A stretch of 64,000 bases of DNA from Extensimonas sp963708545 (GCA_963708545.1 CAVPUD010000082.1:7912-71911); one strand, 5' to 3'; shown: positions 38,987-48,057, counted from the first letter of the stretch. A program made the numbers and translations. Notes: generated by a model from the sequence alone, not told the origin.

Positions 38987-39565
38987 CTACAAGGTCAGCG
39001 CGCCGGCACTCTTGCTCTTGCCCGCGCGCGCCGGCGGATTGCACAGGCCGCAGGTGTAGTGGCGCGCGTTTTCGTAGGGTTCGGTGATGAACTGCCCGCC
39101 GCATTGCCTGCAGGCGGTGCGCGTGAGCATGCCGGCATCGACGAACTTCACGAGGCGCCAAGCGCGCGTAAACGACAGCAGCGGCTCGATTTGTGCCATG
39201 CGCATCTGCTCGTCGTAAAGGCGGTAGGCCTTGGTCAGCAGCTCCACCGCATCCAGGCTCACGCCCTTGGACAGGTACTCGTAGATGTTAAGGAACAGCG
39301 AGCTGTGGATGTTTTCCTGCCAAGTCAGGAACCAGTCGGTCGAAAACGGCAGCTGTCCCTTGGACGGGGACTTGCCCGCGATCTCCTTGTAGAGCCGGAG
39401 CAGGCGCTCGTAGGACAGCGTGGTTTCCGACTCCAGCACCTGCATGCGCGCGCCCATCTGGATCAGCATGGCCGCGCGCTCGATCTGGCGCGATTCGTCG
39501 AGCACGCTCTTGATGCTCATTTTTGCTTTTGTTTTGATAGCTGTATCGGTAACGGCGGCGGTCAT
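38987..39565 (-). CDS. flhC: Flagellar master regulator subunit FlhC
   Basis: With FlhD forms the FlhD4C2 activator of early flagellar genes; 192 residues. Core from SVLDESRQIERAAMLIQMGA; C-terminal zinc site CRQCGGQF...YTCGLC. The ATG at 39565 has AAAGGACG upstream and is preferred over a second in-frame ATG at 39520, which has no ribosome site. The choice adds 15 residues (TAAVTDTAIKTKAK) that homologues with the short start would lack; this segment matches the edge of a family repeat. Confidence 0.92.
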   Translation of the reverse strand: MTAAVTDTAIKTKAKMSIKSVLDESRQIERAAMLIQMGARMQVLESETTLSYERLLRLYKEIAGKSPSKGQLPFSTDWFLTWQENIHSSLFLNIYEYLSKGVSLDAVELLTKAYRLYDEQMRMAQIEPLLSFTRAWRLVKFVDAGMLTRTACRQCGGQFITEPYENARHYTCGLCNPPARAGKSKSAGALTL

Positions 39566-39599
39566 GGTGGCGTCCTTTGAGCAAAAATCTGGCGGAGAC

Positions 39600-39926
39600 T
39601 CAGAGCACTTCGGAGATGCGCCCTGCCATGAGGATGTTCGCGTGCAGGGTGTTGGTGGCGTCGCTCCCCGATTTTTTCTGCGTGTGGTTCGTGAGCAGGC
39701 TCCAGACCAGGTTGTCGTCGACACGGAAGCTGCAAAGAAGGGTGTTTCTCGAGGCCAGTTTGAGCACTTGCGCCGCCGAAAGCGATGCCAGAATATCGGC
39801 AGCGTCTTCGTTGATGCCCAGGCGGAACACGGCCTCGGCTTTGTCCTGGCGAATCAGGTTCTGCGCCAGCATCAGGTAGGTGAGGTTGGCTTCGCGGATT
39901 TCGGCGAGCAGTTGTTCGTTGGTCAT
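39600..39926 (-). CDS. flhD: Flagellar master regulator subunit FlhD
   Basis: Partner of FlhC, 108 residues. The family core is MTNEQLLAEIREANLTYLMLAQNLIRQDKAEA to LGINEDAADILASLS (landmarks). The ATG at 39926 follows AAAGGATTGCC. flhC starts 34 bases after the flhD stop. The pair is separated from the sulfurtransferase gene upstream by a 248-base gap, in which the flhDC promoter must lie; I found no convincing -35/-10 pair there. No motA or motB follows within the window. Confidence 0.92.
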   Translation of the reverse strand: MTNEQLLAEIREANLTYLMLAQNLIRQDKAEAVFRLGINEDAADILASLSAAQVLKLASRNTLLCSFRVDDNLVWSLLTNHTQKKSGSDATNTLHANILMAGRISEVL

Positions 39927-40174
39927 GGCGGCAATCCTTTCAGGGCCGGATCGGTGCATGGCAGAAGTGCTATTGCGCGATCCGTTGAAATGGATTGTGA
40001 TTTCGCCCCAATCAAAAATTAAGTCGGCGTTTGGCGGTTTCGCATGTCAGTTTGTGCGCCTGGCTTTGTAGGGATTTGCCTGACATGCGATGCAGATCGT
40101 AGGCGCTCCTTTGCTCTTGGCGCGCCTGCTGCGTGCCAACCCACCGCATGGCCTTTGCGCCAAGGGATTCGTCT

Positions 40175-41038
40175 TCAGCCGCGCGCCACGGGCCGGGCGG
40201 GATCGCTGCACCATTCGCTCCAGCTGCCCGCGAAAAGGGCCGTCTGCCCGAGCCCGGCCACTTCCATCGCGAGCAGGTTTGGGATCGCGCTCACGCCGCT
40301 GCCGCAGTAGTGCACCACGCTCGCGGGCGCGCGGTTTTCCAGCAGCGCCTCGAATTCGGCACGCAGCTGGGCCGCGGGTTTGAAGCGGCCGTCGTCCTGA
40401 AAATTGAGCATGAACGGGCGGTTCAGCGCACCCGGAATGTGCCCTGCGACGGGATCGAGTGGCTCGACTTCACCGCGGTAGCGCGGCGTGGCGCGCGCAT
40501 CGATGAGGGTTTGCGTAGGCTGGCCCAGCGCCGCCAGCACCTCGGCTGCGCTGACCAGGCGGCGCAGAGGAGGGCCTGGGACGAACGACGTGGGATCGGG
40601 CGCAGGCTCGGGGCCGCTGCGCACTGCGCCGCCCGCGGCTTGCCAGGCTTGCAGGCCACCGTCGAGTACGGCTACGGCTTCGTGTCCGAGCCACTTCAGC
40701 ATCCACCACAGGCGCCCGCAAAAGTTCGCGCCGTTGCGGTCATAGACGACGACTTGCATGTTGCGGTGCAGGCCCCGGCGCGCGAGCCAGTCGGCGAAGA
40801 CCTCACGCAGCGGCAGCGGGTGGCGCCCACCCGAGGCGTGCGGCTGCTGCGGCGCGGCGCTCAGGTCATGGTCCAGGTGCGCGTAGTGCGCGCCGGGGAT
40901 GTGCGCCGCGCGGTACTGCTGCGCGCCCGCCTCAGGCTGCGCGAGGTCGAAGCTGCAGTCGAAGAGCAAAAGCGGTGCGCCGCTGGCTTGCAGGGTTTGC
41001 AGCTCGGCGGCGCTGATGAGGGTGGTGTGGACTGGCAT
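40175..41038 (-). CDS. sseA: 3-mercaptopyruvate sulfurtransferase (rhodanese family)
   Basis: Transfers sulfur from 3-mercaptopyruvate (or thiosulfate) to thiols or cyanide; 287 residues with two rhodanese domains. The inactive N-terminal domain is about 1-135; the active domain (about 155-285) has C245 in CGSGVSAI, the loop of mercaptopyruvate enzymes rather than the CRKGV loop of thiosulfate rhodaneses. Start ATG at 41038 follows AGGAG. Cytosolic, no signal peptide. Confidence 0.9.
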   Translation of the reverse strand: MPVHTTLISAAELQTLQASGAPLLLFDCSFDLAQPEAGAQQYRAAHIPGAHYAHLDHDLSAAPQQPHASGGRHPLPLREVFADWLARRGLHRNMQVVVYDRNGANFCGRLWWMLKWLGHEAVAVLDGGLQAWQAAGGAVRSGPEPAPDPTSFVPGPPLRRLVSAAEVLAALGQPTQTLIDARATPRYRGEVEPLDPVAGHIPGALNRPFMLNFQDDGRFKPAAQLRAEFEALLENRAPASVVHYCGSGVSAIPNLLAMEVAGLGQTALFAGSWSEWCSDPARPVARG

Positions 41039-41096
41039 GTCGAGGCTCCTGTGTGTACGGCCGTCGCTGTGCGCCGGCGCGGCCAGAAATCATCCA

Positions 41097-41205
41097 AAAT
41101 CCGGCAGTTGAGCGCGCCCGCCCGATGGGTGCGTCTCGCAGCGTGAAAAATCATTCGAAGAATCAAAGCGATGCAGACAAAATGCAGCGCTCAACTGCCG
41201 GATTT
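41097..41205. repeat. 109-bp element with perfect 19-bp inverted ends
   Basis: AAATCCGGCAGTTGAGCGC at 41097-41115 is repeated exactly in reverse complement at 41187-41205, with 71 bases between. It has the size and form of a miniature inverted-repeat element or the ends of an insertion sequence whose middle is lost. No flanking duplication is clear. Confidence 0.75.
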
Positions 41206-41301
41206 GGGGTCAAAAGACAAGAGGGATGGTGCGCCCGCCGCCACGGCACCAAGAGCGCGGCGGCGATCATTCGGGCGGCTTGCATGGCCCCAGATCATGA
41301 A

Positions 41302-41339
41302 TAAAAAACGGCCTGCGCGCTTGCTGGATGCGCGCAGGC
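41302..41339 (-). terminator. Terminator of the Rieske oxygenase gene
   Basis: On the minus strand, a perfect 10-bp stem (GCCTGCGCGC paired with GCGCGCAGGC, 9-base loop) is followed by CGTTTTTTATT. It lies 21 bases after the stop at 41360. A textbook intrinsic terminator. Confidence 0.9.
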
Positions 41340-41359
41340 AGCTATCGTTTAAGTAGCTT

Positions 41360-42496
41360 TCAAGCGGTGATGCTCATGCCCATCATGCGCCGGTACCACT
41401 CGTGGAAGTGCTGCATGCCGTCTTCCATGGGGCTTTGGTAGGGGCCGACTTCGTTTTCGCCGCGCGCAAGCAGCGCCTTGCGGCCCGCGTCCATGCGCTC
41501 GGCGATTTCGTCGTCCTCGATGCAGGTTTCCATGTAGGCGGCCTGCTGCGCCTCGACGAATTCGCGCTCGAAGGCGACGATTTCCTCGGGGTAGTAGAAC
41601 TCCACCATGTTCAGCGTTTTGTCTGGGCTGATCGGGTGCACGGTGGAGACGGTGAGCACGTGCGGGTACCACTCGATCATGATGTGCGGGTAGTACGTGA
41701 GCCAGATTGCGCCGCGCTCGGGCATCTTGCCGTTGCGGTACTTGAGCAGCACCTCGTGCCACTTCTTGTAAACGTCCGAGCCGGGCCGCCCGAAGGTCGC
41801 GGCCACGCCCACGGTCTGCACCGAGAAGTTCGCGCGGAACTCCCAGCGCAGATCGTCGCAGGTGACGAAGTTGCCCAGGCCCGGGTGGAACGGGCCGACG
41901 TGGTAGTCCTCGAGATAGACCTCGATGAAGGTCTTCCAGTTGTAGTTGCACTCGTGCAGTTCGACGCGGTCGAGCGCGTAGCCGCTGAAGGCTAGCTCGG
42001 CACGCGGGCCGAGCTGCGCGAGGTCGGCGGCTATGTCGCGCCCGTTGTCTTCGAACAGCAGGCCGTTCCATGCACGCAGCGGGTAATTGCGCAGGTTCAG
42101 GCACGGGTCTTGCGCAAAGTGCGGGGCCCCGAGCAGTGCACCCTGCGCGCTGTACGTCCAGCGGTGCAGCGGACACACGATGTTGCCGCCGGCGCTGCCT
42201 TTTTGTTGCGTGTAAAGCGATCCGCGTCCCTGCAGCATCACCGCCTGCCGGTGGCGGCAGACGTTCGAGACCAGTTGCACCTGCCCTTGCGCATCGCGCA
42301 CCAGCGCACGGCCGCCGTTTTCCTGCGGCAAAGTGTAGTAGTCGCCCGCATTCGGGACGCAGAGTTCGTGCCCCACATAGCGGGGCCCAGGCTGAAAGAT
42401 GCGCTCCAGCTCGCGCTGGAACAGCGCCTTGTCGAAATAGCTGGAAACTGGTAGTTGGCTTGCGGCCTGCTGCAGTCGAAGACTTAAATCAGACAT
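41360..42496 (-). CDS. Rieske-type aromatic ring-hydroxylating oxygenase, alpha-like subunit
   Basis: Non-haem iron oxygenase of 378 residues. The Rieske [2Fe-2S] ligands are C80, H82, C108 and H111 (CRH and CPLHRW). The mononuclear iron site follows in EDYHVGPFHP, with H199 and H204. It belongs to the large alpha-subunit group that includes choline and carnitine-type monooxygenases. No beta subunit, ferredoxin or reductase gene is adjacent, so the electron donor is elsewhere. Substrate unknown. The gene follows a GAF/Fis regulator on the same strand by 192 bases, in which a TACAAT box (42596-42601, minus) could be a promoter. Confidence 0.9.
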   Translation of the reverse strand: MSDLSLRLQQAASQLPVSSYFDKALFQRELERIFQPGPRYVGHELCVPNAGDYYTLPQENGGRALVRDAQGQVQLVSNVCRHRQAVMLQGRGSLYTQQKGSAGGNIVCPLHRWTYSAQGALLGAPHFAQDPCLNLRNYPLRAWNGLLFEDNGRDIAADLAQLGPRAELAFSGYALDRVELHECNYNWKTFIEVYLEDYHVGPFHPGLGNFVTCDDLRWEFRANFSVQTVGVAATFGRPGSDVYKKWHEVLLKYRNGKMPERGAIWLTYYPHIMIEWYPHVLTVSTVHPISPDKTLNMVEFYYPEEIVAFEREFVEAQQAAYMETCIEDDEIAERMDAGRKALLARGENEVGPYQSPMEDGMQHFHEWYRRMMGMSITA

Positions 42497-42595
42497 GGGT
42501 GACCTGACCTAAAGACTCCCCACAGGGAGGATGCGCCGTGCATCTGGACAATGAAACCAGCGGGAGCAAAGCTACCCCTGCCGGAAGGGGATGGG

Positions 42596-42601
42596 ATTGT
42601 A
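42596..42601 (-). promoter_or_regulatory. Candidate -10 box upstream of the Rieske gene
   Basis: TACAAT on the minus strand, about 100 bases before the Rieske start codon. No good -35 element was found at the right distance, so the site may depend on an activator or be chance. Confidence 0.3.
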
Positions 42602-42688
42602 GCGAGCGGGGTTATTTGCGGGGTGATTCCCGCAGGCCCCATGCGTGAATTGACGCGCGGCAACAGCGTTTGGCGCGTGCAGAGGCGG

Positions 42689-43891
42689 CTACGGCTTCTT
42701 TGTGTTGCCGAGCTTGCGATAGACCGTGGCCCGGCTGATGCCCAGGGCGCGCGCCGCCTGCGCGACGTTGCCGCGCGCGACCCAGACGGCCTGGCGGATC
42801 AGCGCCGTTTCGGTTTCGCGCAGCGGCGCGGACACGTGCGTTGCGGTTTCTGTGGTTTCGGCGCTGGCACCAGATGTGTCGGGTGGTACCGTAAGCGCGA
42901 CGAGCGTGCGTCGGGGCGCGGCCGGCAGTGCCAGGCCGTGCAGGCGCAGGCCGGACCACAGGGGTAGTTCGAGCGGCACGGGCCCGTGGCGCGCGGCTTG
43001 CCGAGCCGCACCCAGCAACATGCCCCAAGGCAGCGCGCAGAGCTGGCTCCAGTGCAAGGCGGTGCCTGGCGGCAATGGGGGCAGCGGCATGAGCTGCCGC
43101 GCCACGCCGTTGCAGCCGAGCAACTGGCCGTCGGCGTCGAATGCGAGCAGGCCGTCGCCCTCGCCACCGAGCGGGCTGCCGGGCCAGTTCACGCGCAGCA
43201 GCAGCGCGTGCGCTTGCTGCAGCAGCAGCGCGTCTTCGATCGCGCGTGCCGAGCGCGCTGCGAGATGGCGCAGCTCAGGGCGTTCGGGCACATCGACGCC
43301 CGTCAGGTCGAGCATGCCCATGCAGCGCCCCCAAGGGTCGAACAGTGGTGCGCCGGCGCAGCTGTAGCACGTGTTGTCCTCGAAAAAGTGCTCGCCGCGG
43401 TGCAGCCACACGGCTTGCTGCTCGGTCAGCGCCGCGCCTATGGCCGCGGTGCCCACGGCAGCCTCGGACAGGTCTATGCCCACACGCCCGATGGCGCGGG
43501 CGCGCGGGTCGCCGTCCGAGGGCTGACCTTGCAGGCCCTGCACCGCGAGCACGATGCCGCGCGCGTCGGTCAGCAGCGCGAAGTAGCGCATGCCGGTGAT
43601 GGTGCGCGCGAGCTGTTCGAGCACGGGGCGGGCTGCTTGCAGCAGGTCGTGGTGCTGCTCGTGAACGCGGCGCAATGTGGCGGCGCCCACGGGGTCGAAC
43701 ACCACGCGCTGCGTCGGCTGGAGCCCGCTGGCGAGGCAGCGCTGCCACGAGCGCGCGAGCCACGGCTCCAGGCCCGCGGCCGCGGCCAGCAGGGCAGTGG
43801 CATGTGCGCCATGCGCGTCGTGCAGCGCCTGGCGTGCCTGCGCGACGAGCGCGAGGCGATCGGTGGACGCTGGCGGGACGGTGACGGGCAT
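42689..43891 (-). CDS. AcoR-like regulator with GAF and Fis domains but no AAA+ domain
   Basis: Regulator of 400 residues. The N-terminus resembles AcoR-type activators (LEPWLARSWQRCLASGL, a region of about 30-60), followed by a GAF-like domain (about 80-225, with VGTAAIGAALTEQQAVWLHRGEHFF and CAGAPLFDPWG) and a middle PAS-like part (about 245-320). The C-terminus is a Fis helix-turn-helix (NVAQAARALGISRATVYRKLG). The central ATPase that contacts sigma-54 in AcoR/NtrC (GAFTGA, Walker A) is absent, so it cannot work as a classical sigma-54 activator. Position suggests control of the Rieske gene or the divergent molybdenum hydroxylase genes. Confidence 0.82.
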   Translation of the reverse strand: MPVTVPPASTDRLALVAQARQALHDAHGAHATALLAAAAGLEPWLARSWQRCLASGLQPTQRVVFDPVGAATLRRVHEQHHDLLQAARPVLEQLARTITGMRYFALLTDARGIVLAVQGLQGQPSDGDPRARAIGRVGIDLSEAAVGTAAIGAALTEQQAVWLHRGEHFFEDNTCYSCAGAPLFDPWGRCMGMLDLTGVDVPERPELRHLAARSARAIEDALLLQQAHALLLRVNWPGSPLGGEGDGLLAFDADGQLLGCNGVARQLMPLPPLPPGTALHWSQLCALPWGMLLGAARQAARHGPVPLELPLWSGLRLHGLALPAAPRRTLVALTVPPDTSGASAETTETATHVSAPLRETETALIRQAVWVARGNVAQAARALGISRATVYRKLGNTKKP

Positions 43892-43915
43892 CCGAGCCTC
43901 TGGAATGTGAACTGG

Positions 43916-43990
43916 ACTTACGCAAACAAGGATGCAGCGAGGTGTTTTGCCATGGGGCGAACGCCTTGCCTAACCCCGATTTGCGTAAGT
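43916..43990 (+). repeat. 75-bp inverted-end repeat, copy 1
   Basis: Begins ACTTACGCAAA and ends TTTGCGTAAGT, an 11-bp perfect inverted pair. The inner part contains GGATGCAGCGAGGTGTTTTG. Same length and orientation as copies at 48124 and 52522, with two or three base differences to each. It lies 24 bases before the start codon of the divergent GAF/Fis regulator, in the gap to coxS. Confidence 0.95.
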
Positions 43991-44003
43991 TGTGGTGAAG
44001 TGC

Positions 44004-44044
44004 GCGGCTGGGCAGCAGGGCGGGGGAAGATGATGCCCAGCCGC
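44004..44044. other. 11-bp inverted repeat upstream of coxS
   Basis: GCGGCTGGGCA (44004-44014) pairs exactly with TGCCCAGCCGC (44034-44044) across 19 bases. It is in the 293-base gap between the divergent regulator and coxS. It could be an operator for a dimeric regulator or an mRNA hairpin; there is no T-run. Confidence 0.55.
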
Positions 44045-44184
44045 ATCGTGCCGCATGTCGCATTTTGAGAATATCCGCGCGGGGCCCAAGGAAATTCAGG
44101 GTTTTCCCCAAAAAACGGCGCACGGACGCGACCCACAATGCCATTCGATCCACCCCATCCCACCCGCTTCGAGGAGACCAACCG

Positions 44185-44649
<465 letters not shown>

Positions 44650-44652
<3 letters not shown>

Positions 44653-44831
44653 ACCCAGATGGTCCATGAGGCGGTGCTACGCACCTACGCGGGTGCTGGC
44701 GGACGGCTGACGGTCATTTCGGCCGCGGCTTCGGCGTCCATGGCATCGGCCATGGACTTCTCACTCGCGACCAAACTGCCTCGCCAGCCGCCTCGCCATC
44801 ATCCCGCGTCCTCATAAACCATCTGGGTTGA
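44650..44831. repeat. Palindromic element of about 182 bp between coxS and coxL
   Basis: Ends are inverted repeats of about 22 bp with two or three mismatches, including a perfect 12-bp block (AACCCAGATGGT at 44652-44663, ACCATCTGGGTT at 44818-44829). Near the middle is a 9-bp perfect hairpin (44736-44744 with 44749-44757, GTCCATGGC arm). No protein is credible in it. The first base of the left end overlaps the coxS stop codon. Confidence 0.8.
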
Positions 44832-44866
44832 ACCCGCCCGCCATCATTCTTTCGAGGAGATCAGAC

Positions 44867-47254
44867 ATGGGAGCTTCCGACTTTTCCCGCCTGCCGCACA
44901 TCGGCGAATCCGTGCGCCGCAAAGAGGACTACCGCTTCCTCACGGGCGCGGGCCAATACACCGACGACATCACGCTGGCCGCGCAAAGCTACGCCGTGTT
45001 CCTGCGTTCGCCGCATGCGCACGCCAAAATCAACCGCATCAATATTGATGCCGCCAAGGCCGCGCCCGGCGTGCTCGCCGTGTTCACGGGCGCTGACATG
45101 GCCGCCGACAAGATCAACGGCCTGCCCTGCGGCTGGCTCATCACGAGCACCGACGGCCAGCCCATGAAGGAGCCCGCGCACCCCATCCTGGCGCAGGGCA
45201 AGGTGCGCCACGTGGGCGACCAGGTGGCCATGGTGGTGGCGCTCACGCAGCAGCAGGCGCGCGACGCGGCCGAGCTCATAGAGGTCGATTACGACGTGCT
45301 GCCCGCCGTGGTCAACGTGGCCGACGCCGCGGCGGGCGCGGTGCCCGGCGCCGTGGTGCACGACGAGGCGCCCGACAACCGCTGCTTCCAGTGGGCCATA
45401 GGCGACAAGGCCGCGGTCGATGCGGCTTTTGCGAGCGCCGCGCACGTCACGCGCCTGGACCTCGTGAACAACCGCCTGATCCCCAATGCCATGGAGCCGC
45501 GCGCGGCGATCGGCGCGTACAACCGCGCGAGCGACGAATACACGCTCTACGTGGCGAACCAGAACCCGCACGTCGAGCGCCTGCTGCTCACGGCCTTCGT
45601 GATGGGCCTGCCCGAGCACAAGGTGCGCGTGATCGCGCCCGACGTGGGCGGCGGCTTCGGCTCCAAAATTTATCTCTACGCCGAGGACGTGTGCGTGACC
45701 TGGGCCGCGAAAAAGCTCAACCGCAGCGTCAAATGGGTGGCCGAGCGCAGCGAATCCTTCGTGAGCGACGCGCACGGGCGCGACCACGTGAGCCACGCCG
45801 AGATGGCCATGGACAAGGACGGCAAGTTCCTCGCGCTGCGCGTGCACACGCACGCCAACCTGGGTGCCTACCTTTCGACCTTCTCCACGGTGGTGCCCAC
45901 CATCCTGTACGCCACGCTGCTCGCGGGCCAGTACGGCACGCCGCAGATTTTTGCGCAGGTCGATGGCTGGTTCACCCACACCGTGCCCGTCGATGCCTAC
46001 CGCGGCGCGGGCCGGCCCGAGGCGACGTACTTGATCGAGCGCCTGGTGTCACGCTGCGCCTGGGAGCTGGGCCTGTCGCAGGACGAGATCCGCAAGCGCA
46101 ACTTCGTCACGCAGTTCCCCTACCAGACGCCGGTGGCGCTGCAGTACGACACGGGCGACTTCCACGCCTGCATGAACAAGGCGCAGGAGCTCGCCGACGT
46201 GGCCAGCTTCGAAGCGCGCCGCGCCGCGAGCGCCGCCAAAGGTTTGCTGCGGGGCATAGGCTACAGCAGCTACATCGAAGCCTGCGGCCTCGCGCCGAGC
46301 AACATCGCGGGGGCGCTGGGGGCGCGCGCCGGCCTGTTCGAGGCCGGCGAGGTGCGCGTGCACCCCACGGGCAGCGTGACGGTGTTCACCGGCTCGCACA
46401 GCCACGGCCAGGGGCACGAAACCACCTTCGCGCAGGTGGTGGCAGCGCGCCTGGGCATTCCGGTCGAAAACGTCGATATCGTGCACGGCGACACCGGGCG
46501 CGTGCCTTTCGGCATGGGCACCTACGGCTCGCGCTCGCTCAGCGTGGGCGGCTCGGCGATCATGAAGGCGCTCGACAAGATCGAGGCCAAGGCCAAGAAG
46601 ATCGCCGCGCACTTGCTCGAGGCGAGCGACGCCGACATCGACTTCCAGGGCGGCGAATTCACCGTGCGCGGCACCGACAAAAAAATCCCTTTCGCGCAGG
46701 TCGCGCTCACGGCCTACGTGCCGCACAACTACCCGCTCGACAAGCTCGAGCCGGGCCTGAACGAAACCGCGTTCTACGACCCGACCAACTTCACCTTCCC
46801 CGCGGGCACCTATATCTGCGAGGTCGAGGTGGACCCGGCCACGGGCGCCACGCGCGTCGATCGCTTCACCGCGGTCGATGACTTCGGCGTGATCATCAAC
46901 CCCATGATCGTCGAAGGCCAGGTGCACGGCGGGCTGGTGCAGGGCATTGGCCAGGCGCTGCTCGAAAACTGCGTCTATGACCGCGAAACCGGCCAGCTGC
47001 TCACGGGCAGCTATATGGACTACGCGATGCCGCGCGCGGACGACTTCCCCAACTTCCAGCTCGGCCACGTGTGCACGCCCTGCACGCACAACCCGCTGGG
47101 CTCCAAGGGCTGCGGCGAGGCCGGCGCGATCGGCTCGCCGCCCGCTGTCATCAACGCCGTGCTCGACGCCCTGCGGCCCCTGGGCGTCAAAGACTTCGAC
47201 ATGCCCGCATCGCCGCACCGCGTGTGGCAAGCCATCCAGAACGCCAAAGCCTGA
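44867..47254 (+). CDS. coxL: Molybdenum hydroxylase large subunit, form II (CoxL/XdhB family)
   Basis: Catalytic subunit of the xanthine oxidase family, 795 residues, binding molybdenum and a pterin cytosine dinucleotide. Landmarks: RRKEDYRFLTGAGQYTDDI at the N-terminus, GGGFGSKIYLYAED, active-site loop AYRGAGR (377-383), QGHETTFAQV, and the base E751 in GCGEAGAIGSPP. True form I CO dehydrogenases carry AYRCSFR with a cysteine that holds copper; here the loop is AYRGAGR, so CO oxidation is not supported. Possible substrates include purines, aldehydes and N-heterocycles. Start at 44867 follows CGAGGAGA. Confidence 0.93.
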   Translation: MGASDFSRLPHIGESVRRKEDYRFLTGAGQYTDDITLAAQSYAVFLRSPHAHAKINRINIDAAKAAPGVLAVFTGADMAADKINGLPCGWLITSTDGQPMKEPAHPILAQGKVRHVGDQVAMVVALTQQQARDAAELIEVDYDVLPAVVNVADAAAGAVPGAVVHDEAPDNRCFQWAIGDKAAVDAAFASAAHVTRLDLVNNRLIPNAMEPRAAIGAYNRASDEYTLYVANQNPHVERLLLTAFVMGLPEHKVRVIAPDVGGGFGSKIYLYAEDVCVTWAAKKLNRSVKWVAERSESFVSDAHGRDHVSHAEMAMDKDGKFLALRVHTHANLGAYLSTFSTVVPTILYATLLAGQYGTPQIFAQVDGWFTHTVPVDAYRGAGRPEATYLIERLVSRCAWELGLSQDEIRKRNFVTQFPYQTPVALQYDTGDFHACMNKAQELADVASFEARRAASAAKGLLRGIGYSSYIEACGLAPSNIAGALGARAGLFEAGEVRVHPTGSVTVFTGSHSHGQGHETTFAQVVAARLGIPVENVDIVHGDTGRVPFGMGTYGSRSLSVGGSAIMKALDKIEAKAKKIAAHLLEASDADIDFQGGEFTVRGTDKKIPFAQVALTAYVPHNYPLDKLEPGLNETAFYDPTNFTFPAGTYICEVEVDPATGATRVDRFTAVDDFGVIINPMIVEGQVHGGLVQGIGQALLENCVYDRETGQLLTGSYMDYAMPRADDFPNFQLGHVCTPCTHNPLGSKGCGEAGAIGSPPAVINAVLDALRPLGVKDFDMPASPHRVWQAIQNAKA

Positions 47255-47265
47255 GGAGAACCCGC

Positions 47266-48057
47266 ATGTACGCCTTCACCTACGAAACCCCCGCCAGCGT
47301 GGCCGAGGCAGCCAGTCTGGCCGCGGCCGGCGGCAAACCCATCGCCGGCGGGCAGAGCCTGCTGCCCTCGATGCGCCTGCGCCTGGCCAACCCGGGGCAG
47401 ATCATCGACCTCAACGGCATCGCCGAACTCGCCGGCATCCGCCGCGAGGGCGAGGCGTTGCGCATAGGCGCCATGACGCGCCACATGGACGTGGCCGCGA
47501 GTGCCGAAGTGCAGTCGGCCATCCCTGCGCTGGCGCACCTTGCCGCGCACATCGGCGACCGCCAGGTGCGCGCGCGCGGCACGCTGGGCGGCTCGGTGGC
47601 CAACAACGACCCCGCGGCCTGCTACCCCAGCGCCGTGCTGGGCCTGGGCGCCACGGTCATCACGAACCGGCGCGAGATCGCCGCGGACGACTTCTTCCTC
47701 GGCATGTACGCCACGGCGCTCGATGAAGGCGAACTCATCACCGCGATCCGCTTCCCCATCCCGCAGCGCGCGGCCTACCTCAAGTTCAAGCAGCCGGCCT
47801 CGCGCTTTTCGCTCGTGGGCGTGTTCGCGGCGCAGACCGCGGGCGGCGTGCGTGTGGCTATCACGGGCGCGGCCGGCTGCGTGTTCCGCCACGCTGGGTT
47901 GGAGGCGGCGCTGAACCAGCGCTTCACGCCCGAATCCGCGGCCGCAGTGAAAATCGACGCGAGCGAACTCAACGCCGACATCCACGCCAGCGCCGAATAT
48001 CGCGCGCAGCTCATCAGCGTGCTGACGCAGCGTGCCGTGGCGCAGATGCTGGGGTGA
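47266..48057 (+). CDS. coxM: Molybdenum hydroxylase FAD subunit (CoxM-like)
   Basis: FAD-binding subunit, 263 residues, passing electrons to an external acceptor. FAD motifs are AGGQSLLP (about 27-34) and TLGGSVANNDPAACYPSA (about 104-121). It begins 11 bases after the large-subunit gene with GAGGAGAACC as ribosome site. The three subunits give a complete enzyme of the family. Confidence 0.93.
   Translation: MYAFTYETPASVAEAASLAAAGGKPIAGGQSLLPSMRLRLANPGQIIDLNGIAELAGIRREGEALRIGAMTRHMDVAASAEVQSAIPALAHLAAHIGDRQVRARGTLGGSVANNDPAACYPSAVLGLGATVITNRREIAADDFFLGMYATALDEGELITAIRFPIPQRAAYLKFKQPASRFSLVGVFAAQTAGGVRVAITGAAGCVFRHAGLEAALNQRFTPESAAAVKIDASELNADIHASAEYRAQLISVLTQRAVAQMLG

Larger units (their letters stand above)
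41039..41359. other. 321-base gene-free stretch with an inverted-repeat element and a terminator
   Basis: Between the sulfurtransferase start and the Rieske gene stop. It contains a 109-bp element bounded by perfect 19-bp inverted repeats (41097-41205) and the Rieske terminator (41302-41339). The remaining bases (41206-41300) hold no frame I would call a gene. Confidence 0.7.

Noticed and set aside
44867..47254. Carbon monoxide dehydrogenase large subunit
   Set aside because: The active-site loop is AYRGAGR and not AYRCSFR; the copper-binding cysteine of form I enzymes is missing.
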